In this document: positions 7,349 to 19,609 of the stretch, one piece after another
How positions within the stretch are numbered: position 1 is the first letter of the stretch
Layout: every line of letters begins with the position of its first letter
From: Annona cherimola
Lineage: Eukaryota > Streptophyta > Magnoliopsida > Magnoliales > Annonaceae
Assembly: GCA_030490835.1 (NCBI GenBank)
Contig: CM059971.1
Span: forward strand, 37,930,012-37,994,011
Direction: 5' to 3'
DNA: 64,000 bases
Notes under the pieces: model-generated
Seen by the model: the letters and a program-made list of their open reading frames with translations, nothing else
What the model was told of the DNA's origin: nothing
The model's database searches: none
Position numbers and translations under genes: made by a program

Positions 7349-10300
7349 ATGGCTTCTCCAGAATTTTCTATTCTTTCGCCAAGAGAGAAATCAGTAGTGA
7401 AAAAGAGACGTTCTTCCCTTGAGGAGCCAAAGGATAGCGTGACTCCTTTCTCTAAAGTAGTTTCAATTGCGGTGCCTCCGACTTCGCCTTCTCTCGTGAA
7501 GAAGCGTAAGGCTGTTGCTTATGCCCATGAGGAGTTTAAAAGGCAAAAATCCTCCTTGAAGAAAATTGAGTCTTCCAAGAAGAGCTCTCTCAAAGAAATG
7601 ATGGCATCTAAGAAAAAGCAACGTGTTCCGAGAATAGAACTACGCAGAGTGCCAAGAAGTACGATCTTTTCTTTAGTCGCCCTTGTGGGGGCTACTCTTC
7701 TTATTTTGGATGGTATCCTGCTTTGGCAAGTCGTGAATGCTTCGAATGTTCACATGGACCTTCTCACTTCAGCCCCATGCGCTGCCATCTTATGGAAGAC
7801 ATTAATGGTCGCTCTACTCGGATCTTTATGATCCCAGAGAAGATTTTCTCTGAGCGTTTGAACTGCCAAGAAGGTTATATCTTTGGGAAAGGTGTTGCTG
7901 CAACCGATCCCCGTAAGACCTTTTCTGGTTGCTTTCTGCTTTCGACCAGGGCATTAGGCGATCCCCATAATTTTATCGTAGAGACTCCTCGCTGGTTGCA
8001 AAAGGAATTAGAAGACTATTCTTTTATATGCAAGGAGGGTGCAAATGTCTACCGTGGCTGCTTAGGTAACATCCCGGGCTTTAATCAATGGGGACAACAT
8101 CTGGTCTCTCATCATGAGGCGATGCTTACAGCCGCTGGTGTGAAAGATGCGATCTTAGCCACCAGAGAGGGTTTTTAGAAAGACAACAACATTATCAATG
8201 CCTTTGTAAGCTTCTGGTCATCGGCAACTAACTCCTTCATATTGCCATTTGGAGAGATGAGCATTACTTTGTGGGATCTGAATCCCTGTATATGGATTGC
8301 CCTTTGATGAGTATACCCCTCCAAACTCTGCCTTCAACAAGAACTCGATTACTTTAAAGGTCATAGATCTTCTTGACGAGTTATATCAAATGACTAAGAA
8401 GGAAAAGTTCACGGCGAGATACTGGGTGACATTATTCTCAAGGATTTCTGACCAACAGGTATCTAATGACAACTGGCCTTCTAACATTGTTGAGTTTCAT
8501 GCCAGTGGGCAAGGCGGCCTGTGGCTTCCCCTTGAGCGTCTATAACAAGTACAGCCTGAAGTCGAGCTTATCCTTTTTTTGTGGCTTTGGATTTCCGTGG
8601 TCATCTGTCCTTCCTCTTCGGCCTATGGTCTTGTAAAATGGTCATGTTTTCATGTTGCTTGTGAGATGGCTCAGGGCAAGCGCTTTGCTTTGGCACCACA
8701 AGTATTGTGTGATATTTATAAGGGTTTAAATCAGATCATATATAATGAGAAAGGCCCAGGGTGCGCCATTTCTTATTTCCCGGCTCATTTTATCCTTAGA
8801 TTCTATTTTCCAGAGATTTATGGAGTCGAGGAAGTTACCCAATTTCCTTCTCATGGTTTGATATTGAAGAAATTTGCCAAGCGTAACTTAGCAAGCTACA
8901 GTTTTGAAGACATGACCGGGCTTCTTATCCAAGCTGATTTTCGTATGGTTGCCCCCTGCGAGTCGTCAACAAAATCTTCCTCTGAGGGACTGACCCTTGA
9001 TGAGAAGGACTTTGCGTTGTCGCTTCAACCAGGTCTTTTGGCTTACAGGGACGGTCCTCGTTTTGAAGTTGAGTCATACTATCCTCATAGGTTTGCATGT
9101 CAGTTTGGCTTTGTTCAAGATGTTCCTGCATACCTTCCCCGCATCCCAAGATATCAAAGGGAAGTTGGGGTCGGACCTCTTCACTGGCTCGTGGTATGCT
9201 CGCGCTTTGAGAGAGTTAAGTTCTCCTGTGAGCTGAAATTTCCTTCGTTTGATCATCGAGTCCGGGCAACTCAAGATTATGTTCATTGGTATGACATTTG
9301 TGCAGTAAAAGTTGTCGAGCAAGTTGCGCCTAAATCCCACTTTTGGGCTTTTAAACCCCTTGACTTGACTACCAGCTGGGGTGAACTGGGCTTGGTGATG
9401 CCCTTTGAGATTAGATGGTTCAAGGAACCAGACGTGGAGGAGACTGAGGCTGTTTGTGTCCAACACATTGATTCCTTCAAGGCCGACCCTGGGATCGTCG
9501 ATTGTAGCTTTCACTGCACTGACTAGGTTGCGGAAGGAAAAGAGTATATTCGTCGTGACACCGAGCCAGGCAAGAAGACTTTATGGGAGTTAGCTGCTGA
9601 AAAGGCAGCTACTCAAAAGGACCAGAAACCTATGGAGACTTGGAGTATATTTCTTTTCGCCTTTCTCCTCCTTTTTTTTAATGTTTTTATTCTTACCTAT
9701 CCCTCCTTTTTTTTTTAGAATACAATGCCAAGCTTTTCGAGGTTATATATCCGCCAAAGCCAATCAGTCGCTTTTGGTTTCCTAATCGTCCCACCAACTC
9801 AGAGGCTACAGAGTCATTAACAATGCATAACACTTGTAGCGAGAAGCGAAAGATTCGAAGAACGAGGGATTTGTCTCCGATTGCTGGTCTTTCAGACCCT
9901 TCCCAAGGAAAAGATTCTTCAAAGCGAGGAGAAGCTGTGAGACTTTCTAAAGTTGATATACTAGGAGAGTCTGATGAAAGGTCATATCCCATTTCCAAGC
10001 CACCCGAGCCATCCGAGGAAGGGAACATTGTAGCAGAGTCGAATGTTACTATAAATTCTTCCAACGACCATGAAGTGAGTAAGGGAATGCGTGCCAAGGT
10101 GCAGAACAACTCTCCTGTGCTGCCGGATTCCATCGACCATGCTCTGAGTGACCTTTTGGGCTTCCATGTAGATCTAAACATGGGTCAAATTGACCAGCCG
10201 ATGCGGTCTTATGATAGCGGGCCTATATTTTCTGATAATATCTTCATGAGGGATTTTCTAGAGGTTCGGACTCCCGAGGCATGTCAATCTCCTCCTTCTA

Positions 10301-11467
10301 TAGCCCAAGATACTCCTGTGAAGGCAGTTTCTCATTCAGGGTCTGGTTCGGGAGGGGCAATCGGCTCGGAGGCTCCACGTAATCCCCCAAAAGGCGTGGG
10401 TATGAATTTTGAAGGTAAACCCCCTCTTTCCTCTTTTTTTTTACATCTCATCATTCATTTTTTTTGACAGCTGCCTTAGTTGTTGAAGTATTTGATGACG
10501 ATGCTCATGGCGAGGAGAATTCGACACCGAAAGAGCCGTTGTCCGTTTCTCCTATATCACCAGGTATTTATACTTTGGCTTTTCGCTTAGTTAACTTACT
10601 GTTCTGACGTCTTGACTTGTACTTTTCAGCCTTAGGATCTAGTTGCTCAGGCAGTCCTCACTTTAGTTCCACCGGCCCTAGTACTGACACGAGCTCGAGT
10701 GGGGCTCGTCAGCTTCCTGATGTCAAAGATCGCTTCTTAGATCCTTTGCATCATTTCTTTTCAACTTTCAAGGTGCTCGAGCGGAGCGGTTAGAGCAGCG
10801 AGATCTCAAACATTTGAGGCGCGCAATAGCACAATTCAAGGGATGCATCATTTCTTCTTTGGGGGACATGAATTCTCCTGATGATATCACCGAAGCGTTG
10901 GATATTTGTGAAGACTTTTCCATAGTCCTGGATAGGCTCCAACTTTGCGTTTCTGGTTTTGATGACGTCATACTCTCACTCGAGAAGTTGCGTGCCCATT
11001 GACGCGAGCTCGAGGCTGCTGCACGACCCTTGGTTTCTGCAGAAGATCTAGCGTCTGCAAAAGTCGACCTCGCCAAATGTAGAGATAGCCTTGCTCAACT
11101 TAAGGAATGTAACTTCCAGGTCACAAAGGAGATGGAAGCTAGAAAGATGATTGCCGAGGAGATTCGAGCGTCCATAGCGGCCAAACAGGTCGAGGTCCGT
11201 CGCATTGTCACTTCTATCTTTATGGATAAAAATAGACTAAATTCATTAACTTTTACCTCCAACGAACTTCAAGCCGAAGTTGACCTCTACAAAGTAAGAA
11301 TTGATTCAGAGAGTCGAGATATTTCTACCATGGAGGCTAAGGTCGAAGAGCTGCGGGCGTATACAGTTCCTCCTGCTGATGTAGTGAACTTTATCCAAGT
11401 TTTGAAAGAGTCCCTTCCTTCTACAAGGGAGACTGTAGAGATTCTCTTGCAAAATTTTGATATATGA
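7349..11467 (+). pseudogene. Antisense ORF of the Tat-like element: PMD (plant mobile domain) protein, intron-containing, disrupted
   Basis: It runs opposite to gag-pol, between integrase and the 3' LTR, where Tat elements often carry an antisense ORF. The start is ATG at 7349, just after a TTTGCAG acceptor; the N-terminus is basic and low-complexity. Near 8,190-8,270 the frame reads AFVSFWSSATNSFILPFGEM then SITLWDL, the PMD signature (T-F-x-L-P-x-GE-M-T-I-T-L). The C-terminus (from 10,780) is helical, probably coiled-coil. Three small GT-AG introns keep one frame: 9645-9718, 10,415-10,470 and 10,564-10,629. Breaks: frameshifts near 7,700, 8,290 and 10,771, and stops at 8176, 8543, 9524 and 11,000 (the last CGA to TGA in context). 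It ends 16 bases from the convergent integrase ORF. PMD proteins are linked to transposons and silencing; the role here is unknown. Confidence 0.75.
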
Positions 11468-11482
11468 CTCACTTTGTAATTT

Positions 11483-12661
11483 CTATGGATAGTATCTTTT
11501 TAAGTAATTTCCATTTACAGTTGCTTTTACTTGATTCTCGCAATTAACAACTTCATATGTGCCATTTCCATAGACCTTCTCAATGATATAAGGCTCTTCC
11601 CATTTAGGCTCGAATTTACCGGTAAGTTTGCCCCCGGCCATAAGCTCTGTGCGTAGCTTTAACGCCAAATCTCTTCTTTTGAATGAGCGATGCCTCATGA
11701 CTTTATTGTATGCTTCGACCATCCGAGCTTGATAGAGTTCGATTCGTTGCCGTGCTTGAATTCGCTTTTCATCTAGTGCCTCGAGCTCTTCGAAGAGAAA
11801 TTTGGCTTGTTGTTCAGTAGTTAACCCAGAATGGGTAGCAACCTTTAAAGATGCTAACTGAATTTCCACTGGTAAAACTGCTTCCGCACCGAAAAGTAGT
11901 GAATATGGTGTTACTCCTGTTGCAGTTCGATGTGTGGTTCTATAGGCCCACAATGCTTCAGGTAACCTCTCGTGCCAATCTCGCTTATTTTTCACAGTAG
12001 TCCTTTTGAGGATTCGAATGATATTTTTGTTAAATGCCTCTGCTTGACCATTCCCTTGTGGGTAATATGGCGATGAGAATACTTGTTTGATTCCAAACTT
12101 CCGGCATAACTGATTTACTTTGTCGTTTTTGAATGGTGTGCCATTATCTGAGGTGATTTGATAGGGGACACCATAGCGGTAGATGATTTTATGCTTGATA
12201 AATTCAACCACCTCTTGCGCTCGGACTCTCTTGTAGGCTTTAGCTTATGCCCACTTGGAGAAATAATCCGTAGCAGCTAAAATATATAAGTGTCCTTTGG
12301 ATGATGACGGGTTTATCGGACCAACAATATCAAAGCCCCACCAAGAGAAGGGCCAAGAAATAGGTGCTGGAGACATTACTGCAGCAGGAACATGATAAAT
12401 ATCTCCATGCATTTGGCAGGCTTCACAGGATTTTGCAAAATTGATGGAGTCTTGGACCATTGTGGGCCAATAATAGCCCAATGTTCTGATCCTATGATAA
12501 AGACGACATCCGGATTGGTGGGCGTCACAATCGCTGGAGTGTGTCTCTTGAAGAACCTGACAAATATCATTCCCGTTAATGCAGCAAAGCCAAAGCCCAT
12601 CAAAAGCAATCCGATACAAATTATCTTGAAACACGGTATATCGCAAAACAGCCTTTCTCAA
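11483..12661 (-). pseudogene. Tat-like element: integrase
   Basis: The zinc-binding N-terminus includes GYYWPTM and C-E-A-C-Q-M-H. The core carries DIVGPI (first Asp), TSDNGTPF (second Asp, near 12,148) and PQGNGQAEAF (Glu, near 12,040), with exactly 35 residues between the second Asp and the Glu, so D,D-35-E is intact. WAYRTTHRTATGVTPYSLLF and a C-terminal domain follow, ending NYLKRYYP at the stop. One in-frame TAA after SKWA (near 12,244) breaks the frame. This is the last pol domain, in the gypsy order (RT before integrase). Confidence 0.93.
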
Positions 12662-12862
12662 TGACTTCCTTGCATTTGGATCATCTGGTTCAATACCATA
12701 TTTGAGGTAGTTGATGATAGGGATGCGCCAGTCATCATTATTTGTAGTTACCTCGGATACACACCGTCCAATTTGATTTACTTGGAGCTCTTCGTCATCT
12801 TCTAGTCTTTGTACTCAAATTGTCATGTCATCAAGCTCATTTAAAGCGAGAATACTGGCCAA
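12662..12862 (-). pseudogene. Tat-like element: linker between second RNase H and integrase
   Basis: Same polyprotein frame, weakly conserved, joining DALS at 12,863 to the integrase N-terminus. A stop just after DALS corresponds to CAG-to-TAG (DALSQ in relatives). No separate domain seen. Confidence 0.6.
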
Positions 12863-13342
12863 CTATGATAGTGCATCAGCAACTACATTTTCTGACCGAG
12901 GAACGTGCTCAACAGAAACAATTTCGAACTTTGCCAATAAAGTTTGAGCTTTGTCATAATATTTTCGCAAATGAGGCTGGTGTACTTCGTATTGATTATT
13001 TAACTGTTTAATAACCAATTCAGAGTCCCCAAATATTCGCACAAATAAAATATCTGATTGTAAAAGAAGTTCCATGCCAATGAGTAAAGCCTCATATTCA
13101 GCTTCATTGTTTGTTGCGCTTTTTTCAAGAAAATATGAGTGCGGGAACAAGTCTTTATGAGGGGAAACTACGACAATTCCAACGCCAGCTCCGGATGGCA
13201 TTGAAGCGCCATCGAAATACATTTGCCACCTTGGATCATCATTTGCATAGAAAATCTTCTCATCAGGTAGGTTTTCTAAGATAGGAAATTCTTCTTCAAG
13301 CGGATGAGCTGCTAGGAAATCTGCTAATACTTGTCCTTTCAC
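12863..13342 (-). pseudogene. Tat-like element: second (archaeal-type) RNase H
   Basis: WQMYFDGASMPSGAGVG, then NNEAEYEALL, FGDSELVIKQLNNQYEV and HVPRSENVVADALS carry the catalytic D-E-D-D set of an RNase H1 fold unlike the retroviral RNase H that precedes it. A second RNase H between pol RNase H and integrase is diagnostic of the Tat/Ogre group. All four acidic residues are present. The frame enters from RT-RNase H through a TGA (near 13,346) that replaces an arginine-type codon. Confidence 0.9.
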
Positions 13343-13348
13343 TGCCTT

Positions 13349-14818
13349 TCATGGCACATATTTGATATCAAATTCAGATAACAACAGTGACCATTTTGCT
13401 AGGTGTCCTGAAAGCATCGGTCTAGTGATCAAGAATTTAAGGGGGTCAGCTTTCGATATAAGTATGATCTGATGCGCGAGGAAGTAATGTCTTAGCTTTT
13501 GTGCCACAAAAACTAATACTAGACAAATCTTCTCGATCGAGGAATAATTACATTCAGCTTGCAATAATCAACAACTGAGATAATATGCGGCTTGTTCTTT
13601 GCTTTGGGCATTTTCTTGTGCAAGCAATGCCCCTAGTGATTGTGGACTGGCAGCTATATAAAGAATGAGCGGCTTTCCTTTTACTAGGGTCGTCAAAACA
13701 GGAGGATTTTGCAGCAATTCTTTAATGGCTTCAAAAGCCTGTTGGCATTTCGCGTCCCACTGGAAAGTCGTATCTTTTCTCATTAACTTGTGAAAGGGCT
13801 GGCACCGGCCGAACAAGTTGGAGATGAAATGCCGGATATACGATAATTGGCCTTACAGACTCCTAAGTTTTCTGAGGTTTTGTGGCGGCGGCATATTTTG
13901 AATCGCTTCTGTCTTGAGTGGAACGACCTCGATTCCCCTTTGGCGGATTATGAATCCGAGGAATTTCCCAGATGATACTCCAAATGCACATTTGAGAGGA
14001 TTCATCTTGAGATCATACTTTCTTAGGCGCAAGAATACCGACCTCAAATCTTCTTTATGCCTATTGTGACCTTCAGATCTTACAACCAGGTCATCGACAT
14101 AACACTCAACATGTTTGTGTAACATATCATGAAATATATTTTGCATAGCCCTTTGATAAGTTGCGCCAGCATTCTTAAGACCAAAAGGCATGACTTTGTA
14201 GCAAAAGACACCCATCGGTGTTCGAAATGCTGTTGCGACTTCATCTGCTGGAGCTATCTTGATTTGACTATATCCTGAATATCCATCAATAAAGGAGAAT
14301 GTGTTGTACAGAGCTGTGCTGTCGATTAGCAAATCGGTGAAAGGAAGAGAAAATTCATCTTTAGGGCATGCTTCATTTAGATCTCAAAAATCTACGCAAA
14401 TGCGGATCTGCCCATTTTTCTTTTTGACAGGAACAACGCTAGAAATCCATTTTGGAAATTTGATTTCCCGAATGAATTCAGCATCAATGAGTTTTTTAAC
14501 TTCCTTGATGATTTGTTCTTCGAGCTCTGATCGAAACCTTCTCGGAGCTTGCTTGACTGGCTTTTTATCCCGCGTAATATGCAGATGGTGCATTGCAACC
14601 GCGGGGTTGAGCCCTGGCATTTCGGAATACCCCCAAGCAAAAACATCTTTGAATTCACTTAGAAGCAACCTCAATGCCGCCTTTTCTTTTTCGGCCAGAT
14701 TTTTGGCAATAAAAATGGGTCTCGGGTTCTCCTCAGTCCCGAGATTGAATTCCTCAAGTACATCAGTAGTAGGCTGTCCTCCATCCTCAATCACAGGTGG
14801 AGCGTCCTCTGGTTCCAT
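13349..14818 (-). pseudogene. Tat-like element: reverse transcriptase and retroviral-type RNase H
   Basis: Reading down the minus strand: ISSVVPVKKKNGQIRICVDF, then DLNEACPKD, FSFIDGYSGYSQI, VMPFGLKNAGATYQR, the catalytic YVDD (14,101-14,090), KCAFGV...KFLGFI and QPFHKLMRK, then an RNase H connection domain with LYIAAS...LGALLAQ and AECNYSSIEK. The whole stretch stays in one frame, but stops fall after CVDF (CGA to TGA), RSL, YYLSC and KYVP. RT core motifs are intact apart from these. Upstream (14,440-14,818) is the acidic linker common before gypsy RT. Confidence 0.94.
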
Positions 14819-15640
14819 TAATGCCTCTTCATCGTTGCTGGAGTCCTCGCTTTCAGAGATGCAATAGGTGGCAGCGAAGTCGATGTTTTCTTCTTCTTTA
14901 TATCCAAGGCCAAGTCTTTTGTTACCCTTTTAATAACCAGGAGGTCTTTCGGATAACGGGATAGGGATGTCACTTCCGAGACCTGATAGATGTGGTTCAT
15001 CGGGATAGAATCCCATCAAATCCATAATTTTCTTACTTTCTCTGCTATAGCGATGGAAATCCCATTTCTTGAGCTTAGCCGTGGGCAAACAAGAGGATTT
15101 GTCAGGGCTACCGTAAACCTTGCCGTATTGCTTTATGAAATGTTTTTTGGCAAATTTTTCATCTTGAGGTTCCTGCACACTTGGAGTAGATACATTAAAC
15201 CCTAAAAGCATTGCTAAAACCTCATCGAGCGTTTCCTTAGGTTTTTGATTTTGGTGAGTGGCCTCAGTGGCCATTCCGTCACTCTCACAGCAAAGTGATT
15301 TGGCTTCCTCATTGGCCTAATTTTGAAATCTCCGAAGAGCTTCTAGATCTACCTCAAACCTAGGGAAATTGGCACGAGGCGGTTTAGCAACCTTTTTCAG
15401 GACTTCGAGGTCCAAGTAGAACCGTGAGCCTGCAGCAGTGTTGCTATAGCTGGTATGAGGTGGTATGGTTGCCCCCTGTTGTTGTCGCGGTAGTGGATGT
15501 ACTGGATCGAGACTCATATTTTCAAATTTAGTTTGAAACTGAGCCATTGGTTCTGTCGTTCCTCGTCCATGACCACGCCCTCGATCACGACCTTGACCTT
15601 CCATCTTCTCACCCTTCGAGAATATGTCTGTGCTTACTGG
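14819..15640 (-). pseudogene. Tat-like element: protease-RT linker
   Basis: Open frames 15,604-15,317 and 15,274-14,930 continue the polyprotein frame. They carry an RGRGHGRG basic stretch, a proline/glutamine-rich stretch and a block ending GLGSDIPIPLSERPPGY, similar in position to the glycine/proline-rich linker of Tat elements. Stops after RRFQN and PPGY. No catalytic domain is recognised. Confidence 0.65.
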
Positions 15641-16160
15641 GGTGGGGGGGCCTGAGATACCTCCTGCTGACCTTCTAATGTGATTGCTTCAATTGCTTTC
15701 ATTGATGTGTTGACAGCAGATGCCAAGTCATAATATTTAGCATCAGAGTAAAATGATTCCGCCGTTGTGAATGGTTTATGGTCAGCAAAAATCTTTTTTC
15801 GACTCCATCCTTGCAGTACTTGAAGCATTGATGCACCGTTGATGCGGTGATCTTATTGCTGTGGAGCCAAGGCCTTCCTAATAGCAAATTATACGAGGTC
15901 GGAGCATTAATCACAAAGCATGGGATTTTGGTGTAGAAGTCTTCTATGCTTAGTTCCAACTCAATCAGGCCCATGGCCTTTTGAGTCCCTTGATTAAACC
16001 CGTGAATCACCACACTAGTGTCTTTTAATGCTGATGGAGAAATTCCGATCCTCCTGAGTGTTCGAAGGGGCAGGATATTAATCGCGGACCCGGCATCGAT
16101 CATGATTCTATTAACCAGTTCACCGGCCAGGTTGCCCATAACATATAAAGGTCGGTTGTG
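15641..16160 (-). pseudogene. Tat-like element: aspartic protease
   Basis: The frame 16,988-15,699 carries PLYVMGNLAG, NRIMIDAGSAINILPLRTL (active-site Asp at 16,097) and YNLLLGRPWLH near 15,880. This is the retropepsin layout. The site reads DAGS rather than DTGS/DSGS; many Tat elements have DDGS, so a D-to-A change is possible. A frameshift at a T/A run near 15,790 and another at a G7 run near 15,645 return the reading to the main pol frame. Confidence 0.85.
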
Positions 16161-17404
16161 ATTAATGTCTCCAAGCAACATATCCTCATCAGTGAATGAG
16201 ATGACCTCATCACATTCAGTGGCGTCGACCAAGTAAGCAAGACAGATATTTTCGTCTATCAGAGCATTAACCAATGCATCCCTGGCTTCTTGCAACAACT
16301 GCAAGGCATCGTAAATACTGAATCGAGCAGAAAGTCGCTTCAAGTGTTCAAGTACATCATAGTTTACTGAGGACTTCCCACGATTAGATGGTACGTCCTG
16401 TTCTGATTGAGTACGAATTTCTTGTGCCAGGGCTTTACCCTTGTTTTCTGGTATGATTCGACCAGATCGAAGAATTGCAAGAACGTCCTCTTCAACTTGC
16501 ACCATGTTGCAAGAGGCAGAGTCCTGAATGTTTGTAGCCAATGTTCGTAGTACATCTGAGAAAAATGGTTGTACTTTTGGGATTTTAGGGAAATACCCAC
16601 TCATTGACTTGATGCACTGATGAACCATGATTCCTTCTTTATCGAATTGTTGGTTGATTATTCTGCAATTAACCCATCTCAAGATGTAGTCATAGTGAGA
16701 TTCTCCTGATAGGGGGTGCATGACTTCTATCATCTCTGGAGGAAACTCTGTTTCATATTCATGGAATCTTAGGATGAACATATCAATGAACTCTTCCCAA
16801 GAACCAAATGCTTCTTCGGGAAGCGAAGAGATCCAGAGAAGAACGCAACTGTCATGGGCCAAACTCAAGACAAAGTGTCCGAGTGCGAACTCTTCTGTTT
16901 GCCCCATTTGACAGACCGCCAGCGAATAATCAAACAAGTGCGGCAGCGCATACTTATGATTCTCATGAATAACTGAATATGCGGCCAATCATAGCTTAAC
17001 TCCCTAGTTAAGAAAGGGAACACTCGAAGGATGGGCGCATCGTTCAATTGTAGTACGTGCAGGACTTGGAGTTGATTTGTCCTCCCAAAATCTTCGGCAT
17101 TGCTAAAAATTGCCTCTTGTTTGAAGCCTTCGTTGCCGACCCATCGGATTGCCTTTATGAAAGTTTTGGCTCCAAAGGTCTTGTACCCATTGTCAGTCGA
17201 AGGGCATACTGCATCTGAAAGATACTTCGTGACCATTTCAGGTTCAGGCAACCATATGGCTAAGGGATCGCTCCAGGTACCGTCTCTAAGATAATTTACA
17301 TAATGAGTAGTGGATTCTTGACTGTATTGTATTTTCCTCAAGTAATTACTAGGGAACTGCTCTCTTTGCCTTGACAGGAAGCGGACCAAGAACGCGTCTA
17401 TCAA
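16161..17404 (-). pseudogene. Tat-like element: second gag-like domain
   Basis: Between the gag zinc knuckle and protease lies about 1.2 kb that reads as a second capsid-like domain. The frame (after a shift near 16,985) gives EFALGHFVLSLAHDSC, then WISSLPEEAF, SWEEFIDMFILRF and YILRWVNCRI. These match, in order and spacing, WYISLPTGS, TWEEMKEMFTSRF and DYITRWQRA of the first gag at 18,665-18,830. A preceding part (17,404-16,990) contains WVGNEGFKQEAIF and is unrecognised. I do not know of a standard Tat element with two gag domains; it may be an internal duplication or a capture from another element. Confidence 0.6.
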
Positions 17405-17818
17405 GATGACCCACTCAGTAATTTCTTCGATATGATTATCTCGGTATCAGGATATCACTGATTCCCCCAGTGAGTACCGGAAGTATTCCACTATGATTTC
17501 CCAGGATGCTGGCAGTAGTCGAGATTCTCGTAAATATGTGATGATCTGGTTTACTGGTGACATCCCAACTTCAAACTTGGTATAGTTAGGAATAAACACT
17601 CAGGAAGTTCTTCGCCGCTTTGCAGGTTTGGACGCGGACACATTTATATGATATCAAGTTTCAGTCTCTCCTTTGTTGCTATCCAAGTCCCAAAACGGAC
17701 CATCCTCAGGGAACTCACATGGAGTAATGTTTTGTAATTCCTCGAGAATGTATCTTTCTTTTGCTGGTCGAGGTGATCTACCAGCAAGCCGCTGATAGAA
17801 TGAGAGTAGCAACTCGGG
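17405..17818 (-). pseudogene. Tat-like element: unassigned gag-downstream segment
   Basis: Continues the gag frame with stops after DFL, RRTS and VIS, two of them CGA-to-TGA in form. Short peptide stretches such as YQRLAGRSPRPAKERYILEE are visible but match no domain I recognise. Confidence 0.5.
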
Positions 17819-19609
17819 CTACAAAAAGTCCATGATCAAGAATGGTTGCACCCGTGATGATTGCCTCAAATGCCTTGAGAAGAAAGGGAGAATGACCTTA
17901 TCCCTTATTCTTTTGTCTTCTCTGTATAAATTTTTGAGACATCTTTTTGTCCGTCTTAGGCTTGGTGGTTTTCGAACAACTTCCCAATCACCTCTTTTTG
18001 CCGTCTCAATTGTCACAACATTCGATGAAGCTTGCGCTGGAGGACTAAGTTTTATAATCTCCTTGTCAATGTAATCTTGTAATATTGCTTGGAGATCCCA
18101 ACACTTCTTAGTGGGGTGACCGACATATCGGTGGTAACTGCAATATCGCTGGTGAGAAGTACGTCCAACTTCTTCTGGCCTTTTTGGGGCGGGCAACTCG
18201 AATAGCCCGGTCGACATGAGGTGCTGGAATAGCGTCTCCACATCATCTTCCCCGAAGGTGTATTGGATTTCCTCTCTTCAGAAGGGTTTTGCAGGCTGCT
18301 CTTTTACAGGCGGCTTTGCCTTATATGGTTGCTTCTTAACCTCTGTGGTGTTCGCAAAGGTCTCTCCAGTTTTCTTCTTCTTAAACGTAGTAGTTGTGAA
18401 TGACTCCTTCTTCCAGGCTTTTTGCTGAGACAACAAATACTCTTTTCGACAAGCTTCTGTAGCTAGGGCCTGAAATGTACTTAGTTGTTCATTCATCAGC
18501 AACGAGATTTCCGTCTTGATGCCATTTCGACAAAGATTGACCTTCATTGCTTGAGAGAAGGGTGTTTGACATCGGTTAGCGGCCCTCTGCCATCTGGTGA
18601 TGTAGTCTTCAACCGGCTCGTCCTTCTTTTGGGATAATGTAGATAATTCTGATAGTTGTACTTCTCATGTAGTATCAACGAATCGGGAGGTGAACATTTC
18701 TTTCATCTCTTCCCATGTTTGAACTGAGCCGGTTGGGAGAGATATGTACCACTGGAAAGCATCGCCAGAAAGAGTATTGGGAAACATTCGAAGACAAAAA
18801 TTTGAATGGTGCGCCCAGTTGCCCATGGCATAGTGGAATGATGCCAGGTGTTTTAACGCACTTCCGGTCCCATCGAATGGAATCTTTGGTGGCTTCAAAT
18901 CCCTAGGTAGCAACTCTGCTTCAACCTCTGGAGGATAAGGCCTGTTGATTGTCATTGTAGGGACCCCGGTAAGTTGAGGTGCCTGGCGACGAAGGCATTC
19001 AGCCACAAGCTGATGCATCATCTCCTTCTGCGCAACAAACTCGGGTGGAGACCCCATGGGTGTGTTTACCCGCGCGTCTTGTGTTCGAGGGGTATTGATA
19101 CGCAGATTATTGAACTGTGGAAAGCCTTGTTCCAATTCCGCATTTTCATCTTCCTCGGTCCGCTGCCTGATTGGTTTCTCGGGCTGATGGACTGATTGGC
19201 GGTTCCTTGGTGATAGAGGCTGATGGGAACTCGTTGTCTTGTTGCCTGGAGTTTCCATGGCCCGTTTCATACTCTTAATTTCCTCCTGGAGATCATGAAT
19301 GAGCTGAGACTTGGGTGTAAGAACCTCTTCTTCTTCGCCCACCATGTAAGAGGCTTCAAATTGGCCTCTTGGGAGAGCGACCCTAATACCTTCAGGATGA
19401 GAGAGGCTACAGAATGGTGGCGTAATGGGCATTGCGGCTACCCTTGACCGAGTCAACATCTCCGAAGCCTTTGAAGTGCTTGGTTGGGTGAGGTCCACCA
19501 TGTTGACTTCTGTCGTTTGGAGGAGATGCCTCCTCCTTTTAGCTTCTCTCTTGGGGTGCGGCATCCGATGCTCTCCTCGGAACAGAGCCACAACAGGCGC
19601 AAAAGTCAT
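17819..19609 (-). pseudogene. Tat-like element: gag (capsid-like domain and zinc knuckle)
   Basis: The likely start is ATG at 19,609 (MTFAPVVALFRGEH); an upstream GTG-started extension to 19,678 is less likely. The N-terminus is basic and low-complexity. The Retrotrans_gag domain reads PPKIPFDGTGSALKHLASFH, FPNTLSGDAFQWYISLP, TWEEMKEMFTSRF and VEDYITRWQRAANRC (about 18,900-18,570). A zinc-knuckle variant, C-x2-H-x5-H-x4-C (YCSYHRYVGHPTKKCWDLQ), sits near 18,130. Stops: after VDTT (CGA to TGA) and AKPF (CGA to TGA). Gag packages the element RNA into particles. Confidence 0.9.

Noticed and set aside
9074..9514. Minus-strand ORF of 146 codons opposite the PMD ORF
   Set aside because: Shadow of the plus-strand coding sequence; no motif.
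7349..11467. A host gene trapped between the LTRs
   Set aside because: Its position between integrase and 3' LTR, antisense direction and PMD motif match the known extra antisense ORF of Tat elements.
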